Assembly: GCA_963665735.1 (NCBI GenBank)
Contig: OY762444.1
Coordinates: forward strand, 2,046,001 to 2,110,000
DNA length: 64,000 nt
Source: CATOSK01 sp963665735
Lineage (GTDB): Bacteria; Chloroflexota; Dehalococcoidia; Lucifugimonadales; UBA3495
Direction of reading: 5' to 3'
Shown here: piece by piece, positions 58,484 to 64,000 of the stretch
Position numbering within the stretch: the first letter of the stretch is position 1
How the letters are laid out: every line of letters starts with the position of its first letter
Notes under the pieces: model-generated
Databases searched by the model: none
Told to the model about the DNA's origin: nothing
The model's input: only the letters and a program-made list of their open reading frames with translations
Translations under genes and position numbers: made by a program

Positions 58484-58693
58484 ATGGATTGGCAGGATTA
58501 CATATCATCAGACCCGGCGGTTTGCCACGGGAAAGCGTGCATAACGGGTACGCGAGTTATGGTGACGGGCATCCTCGACAACCTGGCCGAGGGACTGGAC
58601 GTTGAGGACATCATGCGGAGCTATCCGTCGGTGTCCCGGGAGGCGGTGCAGGCATCTCTGCACTACGCCGCCGAGTTGGCCTCAGCGCCCTAA
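58484..58693 (+). CDS. DUF433 protein (orphan VapB-like antitoxin)
   Basis: A 69-residue protein from ATG 58484 (GGAGG 9 nt upstream). It matches DUF433 throughout: DYISSDPAVCHGKACITGTR, VMVTGILDNLAEGLDVEDIM, SYPSVSREAVQASLHYAAEL. DUF433 proteins usually precede a DUF5615 PIN-like toxin; here the next gene is on the opposite strand with stops 4 bp apart, so the toxin is missing. It may be a remnant or act on a toxin elsewhere. Confidence 0.88.
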   Translation: MDWQDYISSDPAVCHGKACITGTRVMVTGILDNLAEGLDVEDIMRSYPSVSREAVQASLHYAAELASAP

Positions 58694-59682
58694 ATCCCCA
58701 ACCCTTCGTAAACCCCCGGGTTGGCGCAGGCTTGTAGGCGTTTTCCCTCTAAGCCCAGCAGCAGGTTGCGGGCGGCCAGGTACATGGTTTCCCGGCGGGT
58801 GGGGATGGCCGCGCTGCCTACGTGGGGCGTGATTACGATGTTGTCCAGGGTCAGCAAGGGGTCGTCCGGCGGTATCGGTTCCGGGTCGGTTACGTCCAGG
58901 GCGGCGGCGTAAATCCACTCTTCCTTTAATGCGGTGTAGAGAGCCTTGGCGTCCACCACCGGGCCGCGGGCGGCGTTGATTAAAATGGCGGTGGGTTTCA
59001 TGGCCCGCAGTTGCGCCGCGCCGATGAGGTGGCGCGTCTCCGGCGTCAATGGGACGTGCAGGGAAACGTAGTCCGACTGGGCCAGCAGTTCCTCCAAGGA
59101 CAGAAATTCCAGGCCGTATTGGGTTTCCAGCTCCGGCTTGCGGGTGCGGGAGGAATAGACGACTTTCATATCGAAACCCTGCGCCCGCTTGACCATTTCC
59201 AGCCCGATTTCGCCCAGTCCCACGATGCCCAGGGTCGCGCCGTGAACGTCCACGCCCAGCCAGCCCAGGGGGTGGAAGGCCAACTGCCATTCCCGGTTGC
59301 GTACCCAACGCTCGCTTTCGCTGACCCGGCGGGCGGCGGCCATGAGCAGGGCAAAGGCCAGGTCGGCGGTGCATTTGGCCAGCACGCCGGGGGTGTTGCC
59401 CACCAGGATGCCCCGGCGGGTGGCCTCGGCCAGGTCAATGTGGTCAACGCCGACGCCCAGGTTGCTGATGACTTTCAGGTTGGGCGCGGCATCCATCGCC
59501 GGGCCGTCCAGCCGGTCCATGATGTTGACCAGGACGCCCTGCTTGTCGGCCAACAGCTCGCGCAGTTGTTCCGGCGTGGGCGGGTATTCGTCGGGCCACA
59601 CTTCCAGGCTGGCGGCGGCGGCAATCATTTCCAGACATTCGGGCAGCAGTTGGCGGGTTACCAGGACGGCGGGCTTGGACAT
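58690..59682 (-). CDS. D-2-hydroxyacid dehydrogenase (glyoxylate/hydroxypyruvate reductase-like)
   Basis: A 330-residue protein from ATG 59682 (GAGGA 7 nt upstream). NAD-binding motif LGIVGLGEIGLEMVKRAQGF, catalytic Arg in INAARGPVVD, Glu in LDVTDPEPIPP and His in ITPHVGSA are present; the N-terminal SNLGVGVDHIDL is the substrate-domain hinge. It resembles SerA/GyaR enzymes without the ACT domain. The likely substrate is glyoxylate, hydroxypyruvate or 3-phosphoglycerate. It ends convergently with DUF433, overlapping by 4 bp. Confidence 0.9.
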   Translation of the reverse strand: MSKPAVLVTRQLLPECLEMIAAAASLEVWPDEYPPTPEQLRELLADKQGVLVNIMDRLDGPAMDAAPNLKVISNLGVGVDHIDLAEATRRGILVGNTPGVLAKCTADLAFALLMAAARRVSESERWVRNREWQLAFHPLGWLGVDVHGATLGIVGLGEIGLEMVKRAQGFDMKVVYSSRTRKPELETQYGLEFLSLEELLAQSDYVSLHVPLTPETRHLIGAAQLRAMKPTAILINAARGPVVDAKALYTALKEEWIYAAALDVTDPEPIPPDDPLLTLDNIVITPHVGSAAIPTRRETMYLAARNLLLGLEGKRLQACANPGVYEGLGI

Positions 59683-60052
59683 GGCGACATTCCTCGCAGC
59701 AGGGTAAGAAAATGTTTTGAGACAGGGTTTTCACCCCCATCCTAACCTTCCCCCATCGAGGGGGAAGGGACTTTTGGGACGGTTTCCGGGTTAGGCCATT
59801 GTAGCGGCGGGGACGGCGGTTTATCCACCGTGGGGCGGGCGCTATGCAGGGCAACCGCATTTGGATTCTTCCGTCGGCTGAGCAGGAATCAGCCGAGCGT
59901 GGTAGGGGCAGGTTTGAAACCTGCCCCTACGGTCGTGGCTTGGGCAAGTGTCAATAAGACAGAGAACTCCCCTGGAAAACGCCAATGGAATCTCAAACGC
60001 GATTGCCCTGGGGTGCTATACTGGCGGCGCAAATGACACCGGGGAGGCTGGA
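59683..60052. repeat. Intergenic region with R2 and R3 hairpins
   Basis: R2 at about 59740-59770 and R3 (gcaggtttgaaacctgcccc, about 59901-59931). A TATACT at about 60017-60022 may be the -10 box of the next gene. No gene is visible. Confidence 0.6.
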
Positions 60053-61012
60053 ATGGCCCTTTTTCTGACTGAGCGGGAAGTGGTGGAACTGCTGCCGATG
60101 GGCGAGTGCATTGACGTGCTGGACCGGGCCTTCGCCCACGCCGGGGCGGGACAGACGGAAATCAAGCCCCGTTCCCGGATACGGATGCCCAACGGGTTTT
60201 TTCACTTCATGGCGGCGGCGGACGCCGGGGACGGGGTGTTTGGATACAAGGCGTACCCGTCCTTTGCCGGGCCGGGGGGCAGCAAGTTCCTGGTGATGCT
60301 GTACGATTTCGAGTCGGGGCAACTGCTGGCCTGCCTGGAGGCGGGACGGTTGGGGCAGATTCGCACCGGGGCGGCCTCCGGGTTGGCGACGAAATACATG
60401 GCGAAGGAAGACGCGGCGACGGTGGCGGTTTTCGGCTCCGGGTTCCAGGCCCGGACGCAGCTGGAGGCGGTCTGCGCCGCCCGCAGCATCAGCCAGGCGC
60501 GGGTTTACAGCCGGCGGCAGGAACGGCGGGAGGAGTTTGCCCGCCAGATGGGGGAACGGCTTAGCCTGGACATCAGCGCCGTGGACAGCCCGCAGGACTG
60601 CGTGGACGGGGCGGACGTGGTGATTACGATAACGTCGGCCCGGGACCCGGTTTTCGACGGTTCCGCCCTGGCCGCCGGAGCGCACGTCAACGCCGCCGGG
60701 GGGAACCACTGGCAGCGGCGGGAGATTGATGAGGATACGGTGACGCGGGCCGACGTTATCGTGGTGGACGACCTGGAGCAGGCCAAGGCGGAGTGCGGCG
60801 ATTTGATGTGGCTGGAGGCCCGGGGCAGTTTCCGGTGGGACATGGCCCACGAACTGCAAGACGTGGTGGCCGGGCGGGTCAACGGGCGTCCGGCGGCGGA
60901 CTCGATTACGCTGTTCGAGTCAATGGGGGTGGCCCTGGAAGACATTGCGGCGGCCCGGTGGGTATATGACAAGGCGCGGGAACGGGGCATCGGCCAGGAA
61001 TTGCCGTTTTAG
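60053..61012 (+). CDS. Ornithine cyclodeaminase/mu-crystallin family protein
   Basis: A 319-residue protein; ATG 60053 has GGGGAGG 5 nt upstream. The family pattern is clear: LTEREVVELLPMGECIDVLD, RTGAASGLATKYMAKEDAAT and the Rossmann motif VAVFGSGFQARTQLEAVCAA, then DVVITITSARDPVF. Members include ornithine cyclodeaminase, alanine dehydrogenase (archaeal type), ketimine reductase and opine-type dehydrogenases; the residues that separate these are not decisive by eye. It is flanked by repeats and appears monocistronic. Confidence 0.88.
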   Translation: MALFLTEREVVELLPMGECIDVLDRAFAHAGAGQTEIKPRSRIRMPNGFFHFMAAADAGDGVFGYKAYPSFAGPGGSKFLVMLYDFESGQLLACLEAGRLGQIRTGAASGLATKYMAKEDAATVAVFGSGFQARTQLEAVCAARSISQARVYSRRQERREEFARQMGERLSLDISAVDSPQDCVDGADVVITITSARDPVFDGSALAAGAHVNAAGGNHWQRREIDEDTVTRADVIVVDDLEQAKAECGDLMWLEARGSFRWDMAHELQDVVAGRVNGRPAADSITLFESMGVALEDIAAARWVYDKARERGIGQELPF

Positions 61013-61317
61013 CAGCCCGGGGGCCTTTGCATTGATGACCAACCCAACAAGCCCGTCATACCGGCGCAGGCCGTTATCCAGGACTCCTTGGCCTCAAGAA
61101 TGTTGTCCTGCGCTTGCCTTTTCTGGATTCCGGCTTTCGCCGGAATGACGGTAGTTGCGGCGGCGGTAGGGGCGGGTTTGAAACCCGCCCCTACGGGTTA
61201 GGCAAGGTGTTTCCGGGAATGGCGACGGCCCTGGGTATGGGGGTTTCTGGATTCCGGCTTTCGCCGGAATGACGATACATCCTTCATCAGTTCAAGTAAG
61301 TCGCCCTTCCAGGCGGG
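61013..61317. repeat. Intergenic region with R5, R1 and R3 repeats
   Basis: R5 (about 61054-61090), R1 (about 61121-61152), R3 (gcgggtttgaaacccgcccc, about 61166-61195), R1 (about 61247-61276). No gene is visible. Confidence 0.7.
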
Positions 61318-61346
61318 AAAAAATGGCCGCCGTTTGGCACGGCGGC
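61318..61346 (-). terminator. Intrinsic terminator of the small gene at 61399
   Basis: On the minus strand GCCGCCGT and ACGGCGGC (8-bp stem, 5-nt loop) are followed by CATTTTTT. A second GC-rich hairpin (cccccggt/accggggg, about 61366-61386) lies between it and the gene. Confidence 0.8.
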
Positions 61347-61398
61347 ATGGAAAAGAACCAGGGTGGCCCCCGGTTAATTACCGGGGGCGGTTGTTTGC

Positions 61399-61602
61399 TC
61401 AGGCGATAGGCCACCGGGTGCTCTTGCGGAGGGGTTCGGTCTCGGCCAGGGTGCGGTTCATGCGTTCCTGCTGGCTCATGCCGGCGCCGGCCAGCCAAAC
61501 GTAAATCAGGGCAATCTGCTGTCCCAGCTTGGGCAACATTCCTTTTTCCTGGTCTTCCTGGGTTTCGGGGTCGTGAATGATTGTAGCCATCGGGGTTTTC
61601 AG
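61399..61602 (-). CDS. Small soluble protein, hypothetical, with its own promoter and terminator
   Basis: A 63-67-residue product. ATG 61590 gives MATIIHDPETQEDQEKGMLP; a CTG four codons upstream at 61602 sits 3 nt after GGAGG and may be the true start (product beginning MKTPMATI), whereas the ATG is 15 nt from that site. The protein is charged at the N-terminus with a central hydrophobic stretch (IALIYVWLAGAGM) too short to be a clear membrane helix. No family is recognised. A consensus promoter upstream and a terminator downstream argue that it is a real gene. Confidence 0.6.
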   Translation of the reverse strand: MKTPMATIIHDPETQEDQEKGMLPKLGQQIALIYVWLAGAGMSQQERMNRTLAETEPLRKSTRWPIA

Positions 61603-61703
61603 GGTCCTCCTGCGGTGATTTTCGACGCTGTTGGCCCGTCTCCGGCGGACATATTGTTTATGTATATTGCCGATAGTGCCGGCCAATCAACATCGTTAGG
61701 TTT

Positions 61704-61732
61704 AATATACTACCTGATTGGTATTGTGTCAA
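61704..61732 (-). promoter_or_regulatory. Strong promoter of the small gene
   Basis: Minus-strand TTGACA (61727-61732) and TATATT (61704-61709) with a 17-bp spacer, about 100 bp before the start, in the most A+T-rich stretch of the window. Confidence 0.75.
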
Positions 61733-62267
61733 TAGATATTAACAAACTCTTAATATATCAATTGGATATGGCGTTGGTGGGGGCTGACCCCCTCTCCAAC
61801 CCTCCCCCTGGTAGGGGGCGGGGGTTATTGGTGCGGGCGTTTTCGGGAATGGCAACGGCCTTGGATGTGGGGGATTTCTGGATTCCGGCCTACGCCGGAA
61901 TGACAGGTTAGGGGCCAACCATGCCACCCTGAACGAAGTGAAGGGTCTAAAATTCTGCGGGCAAGGCGACCCCTTCGGCTATGCTCAGGGCAGGGTTGGT
62001 TAAGGCAAGAATTTTAGATTCTTCGCTGCGCTCAGAATGACATGAGAAGGGCCAGGATGACATGGGGGTGCGAGGATGTGGATTCCGGCGTAGGCCGGAA
62101 TGACGGGTTAGGGGCTGGAAGGATGGGTTGAGAGATGGGGAAGGGACTTGGAAGGAGGTTTTTTGGAAGATGTGTGATAAATCCCCTCCCCCTACGAGGG
62201 GGAGGGTTAGGGTGGGGGTGGAATCCCGCTGGGAAAGGAACGAAGAAGGGACTTTCAACACGGTTTC
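61733..62267. repeat. Intergenic region with R2, R1, R4 (with insert), R1-like and R2 repeats
   Basis: R2 (about 61788-61825), R1 (about 61878-61906), R4 (about 61924-62042) carrying a 23-nt insert at 61972-61994, an R1-like hairpin (about 62073-62105) and R2 (about 62183-62218). No gene is visible. Confidence 0.75.
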
Positions 62268-63656
62268 TTAGAGGCCGAGTTTGCCGGGGTTCATTATGTT
62301 GGTTGGGTCCAGGGCGCGCTTGAGGGCCAGCATTACTTCCTGGTTGGGGCCGCGCTCGCGGGCCAAGAGGCGGTTGAGCTTGATTCCCGTGCCGTGGCAG
62401 TATTCCATGACGCCGCCCATGTCCTGGGCCAAGGTCAACACCCGCTCGACGGCCCGGCCCAACTGCTCCCGGTAGGCGGCGTCGTAGCCCCGGGCGGGAA
62501 CCACCATCATGGAAAAAAGTTCGGGGCGGCTCCAGAGGGAGTATTCCACCACCTTGACGCCTTCGGCAGCCAGAATTTCCTCGGCCTGGCAGCGGTAATC
62601 CAGAACACGGGAAAGGGGCAGGGCCAAGTGGAGATAGTCGAAACTGCGGCCCCGTTGCCGGCTCCAACGGACTTCCCGGGGTTTGCCCAACGCCGTCCGC
62701 TTGTAGTTTTCGCCGGACTCGTGGCGTTCTTCCCAGTATTCCAGCGTCGGGCCGGGGCCGATGTCCTGGCCGTCGAATTGGGCGCAGACCCGCATGGCCC
62801 GCTCCAGGGACGCCTGCGCGCCCTCCTTGAAACCCTCAAAAACCAGGTACAGGCGGACGTGGTTGAGTTCTTCGGTCAAGTCCAGCAGCGTGGGGCGGAT
62901 TCCCAGGGCCATAAGCTCGGCCACCGCATCGAATCCACGGCTGAAATCGGGGAAACCTACGGCGGCGAATAGCTGGGCTTCGGGCAGTCGGAACACCTTG
63001 ACGGTGGCCTTGGTGATGACGCCAAAGACGCCCTCGGTGCCGATGAAAAGCTGGTTGAGGTTGGGGCCAGTGGAGTTCTTGGGGACGGCCTTGGTGGAAA
63101 TCAGTTGGCCGTTGGGGAGGACGGCTTCCAGGGCAACCACCTGGTCGCCCATCGGCCCGTTGGCAGCCGCGCGGTAGCCGACTCCGTTGGTGGAAATGGT
63201 TCCGGCGACGGTGGCGATGGGGACGCTGTACGGGTCATGGCCGGGCATCAACCCATGTTCGGCCAGGGCGTTGTAAAGGTCTTCCAGCACCAGACCGGCT
63301 TCGACGGTGGCGGTCATGGCCTTGGCGTCAATTTCCAGAATCCGGTTGAGCCGCTTTACGTCCAGAACCAGGCCGCCCTGCACCGGGAGGACGCCGCCCA
63401 TGACGCCGGTGCCGCCGCCGTAGGGAATAACGGGCAGACCTAGTTGGTTGGCGAAGGACACCACCGCCGACACTTCTTCCACCGAACCGGGGCGCACCAC
63501 CACGTCGGCCAGCCGTTGAAAAGCGTCCTCGGAACCGAAGGCCCGGAAGGGAGTCAAGGCGTCTCCGCTGTAACAATCCAAGTCGTATTGGCTCCGCAGC
63601 ACATGAGCGGGGCCGACGATTTTTTCCAGCGACTCTACGGCGGTGGGGTTAATCAT
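62268..63656 (-). CDS. FAD-binding oxidase, GlcD/D-lactate dehydrogenase type
   Basis: A 462-residue protein of the FAD_binding_4 plus FAD-oxidase C-terminal type. The PP-loop is PVIPYGGGTGVMGGVLPVQG; ISTNGVGYRAAANGPMGDQV and EGVFGVITKATVKVFRLPEA are conserved FAD contacts; the end DPTNIMNPGKLGL is the C-terminal signature. It oxidises a 2-hydroxy acid such as glycolate or D-lactate. No GlcE or iron-sulfur GlcF subunit gene is adjacent, so it may act alone. No clear ribosome site precedes ATG 63656. Confidence 0.9.
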   Translation of the reverse strand: MINPTAVESLEKIVGPAHVLRSQYDLDCYSGDALTPFRAFGSEDAFQRLADVVVRPGSVEEVSAVVSFANQLGLPVIPYGGGTGVMGGVLPVQGGLVLDVKRLNRILEIDAKAMTATVEAGLVLEDLYNALAEHGLMPGHDPYSVPIATVAGTISTNGVGYRAAANGPMGDQVVALEAVLPNGQLISTKAVPKNSTGPNLNQLFIGTEGVFGVITKATVKVFRLPEAQLFAAVGFPDFSRGFDAVAELMALGIRPTLLDLTEELNHVRLYLVFEGFKEGAQASLERAMRVCAQFDGQDIGPGPTLEYWEERHESGENYKRTALGKPREVRWSRQRGRSFDYLHLALPLSRVLDYRCQAEEILAAEGVKVVEYSLWSRPELFSMMVVPARGYDAAYREQLGRAVERVLTLAQDMGGVMEYCHGTGIKLNRLLARERGPNQEVMLALKRALDPTNIMNPGKLGL

Positions 63657-63795
63657 GGTTGGTTATGGTTGGGTGTTGGCAAGGGTATCACCCCCACCCT
63701 AACCCTCCCCCTACCAGGGGGAGGGGATTTATCACACACTCTCCAAGAGGGGGAGGGAGATCCATAAACGGCGGCGGGCGGTACAAGCGCTGGAA
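63657..63795. repeat. R2 hairpin between cysS and the FAD oxidase
   Basis: A polypyrimidine/polypurine hairpin (about 63690-63728). No gene is visible. Confidence 0.55.
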
Positions 63796-64000
63796 TCAAG
63801 GGCGGGGTTGGCGCTGCCATAGGGTGCCTTGGGGGGTGTCTTCCAGGACGATGCCCTGGTCGGCCAAGCCGTCGCGGATGCGGTCGGCCAGCTCAAACTG
63901 GCGGGCTTTTCGCAACTCGGCGCGGGTGTCCAGCAGCATCTGGATAAAGGGCTGGGCGGAAAGCAGGTCGCCGGTTGACGAATCTCTTTCCTCAAAGGTG
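63796..64000 (-). CDS. cysS: Cysteinyl-tRNA synthetase, C-terminal end (5' partial)
   Basis: The minus-strand frame entering from the window edge ends in TGA at 63796-63798. It encodes 67 residues: FIQMLLDTRAELRKARQFEL, ADRIRDGLADQGIVLEDTPQ and GTLWQRQ. This is the C-terminal anticodon-binding helix-turn of CysS (LLelRaelRkak...ADrIRdeL...GivLeDtpqGtrW in the family). The remainder lies beyond the window. The longer open frame over the same bases (63732-63995) is a shadow. Confidence 0.88.
   Translation of the reverse strand, partial: TFEERDSSTGDLLSAQPFIQMLLDTRAELRKARQFELADRIRDGLADQGIVLEDTPQGTLWQRQPRP

Noticed and set aside
58395..58545. Short ORF overlapping the DUF6602 stop (ATGA) and the DUF433 start
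   Set aside because: About 49 codons with no motif, in a different frame from DUF433, which has a better ribosome site and clear homology.
61013..61317. CRISPR array
   Set aside because: The repeats in this and other gaps are hairpins of several families at irregular spacing, without uniform spacers, and no cas genes are in the window.
63732..63995. 87-codon minus-strand ORF at the right edge
   Set aside because: It overlaps the clearly homologous C-terminus of cysteinyl-tRNA synthetase in another frame and contains no motif.

Overview
The window reads as a G+C-rich bacterial chromosome segment, most likely Chloroflexota (Dehalococcoidia/SAR202-like). That placement is an inference. It rests on the mix of families (LLM/F420-type oxidoreductase, MmgE/PrpD, DUF1501 plus DUF1800, many Dpp-type importers with lipoprotein binding proteins, Uma2, thiamin-diphosphate enzymes) and on intergenic DNA packed with short hairpin repeats of the type 'ggattccggctttcgccgg'. 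No rRNA or marker phylogeny is available here. Two tRNA genes are present: tRNA-Lys(TTT) and tRNA-Ser(GGA), both with encoded CCA. Several transcription units have near-consensus sigma70-type promoters with exactly 17-bp spacers.

Layout. 0-11.5 kb holds mixed metabolic genes: a truncated Eis-like acetyltransferase, a tandemly duplicated membrane protein that abuts an arsC-like stub, MmgE/PrpD, an Ig-like/propeller pair, Uma2, a ThDP enzyme, a YHS protein and an LLM oxidoreductase. 11.87-22.28 kb looks like a decayed genomic island. It is bounded by direct repeats of the 3' end of a phosphodiesterase gene and contains a CobW GTPase, a WD40 protein, a binding-protein/two-permease importer with no intact ATPase, two Walker A remnants, a broken tyrosine recombinase, tRNA-Lys, an ATPase lacking its P-loop and an IS remnant.

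22-31 kb is the intact phosphodiesterase, then a leftward sugar-phosphate gene set (transketolase, transaldolase, glucose-6-phosphate isomerase, DUF2090 aldolase, 6-phosphogluconate dehydrogenase). 31-35 kb is Ppx/GppA with two thymidylate-kinase-like genes, one with an altered P-loop. 35-40 kb is a complete polar amino-acid importer (binding protein, two permeases, ATPase) with a terminator after the binding-protein gene. A hicBA pair follows. 41-49.7 kb holds NHL, DUF1501 and DUF1800 proteins and a Dpp-type binding protein with two permeases. 50-52 kb encodes a membrane-anchored PQQ-repeat protein.

52.4-58.7 kb is a mosaic of toxin-antitoxin and selfish modules. A phd-vapC islet lies between direct repeats of the tRNA-Ser 3' end. 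A second PIN gene is coupled to a 286-residue partner and lies between two copies of the ydeI 3' end. After these come a lipoprotein trypsin-like protease with Cys-paired RCC1-like repeats, a DUF6602 protein and an orphan DUF433 protein. 58.7-64 kb returns to metabolism: a 2-hydroxyacid dehydrogenase, an ornithine-cyclodeaminase-family enzyme, a small self-contained gene, a GlcD-type FAD oxidase and the 3' end of cysS.

The strongest leads are the repeat-bounded 10-kb island with its ATPase-less importer, the two repeat-flanked toxin modules, the protease/RCC1 fusion, the Ppx-Tmk-Tmk trio, and the nesting of one mobile remnant inside another repeat. All coordinates and motif calls were made by reading the sequence; no database search was run.
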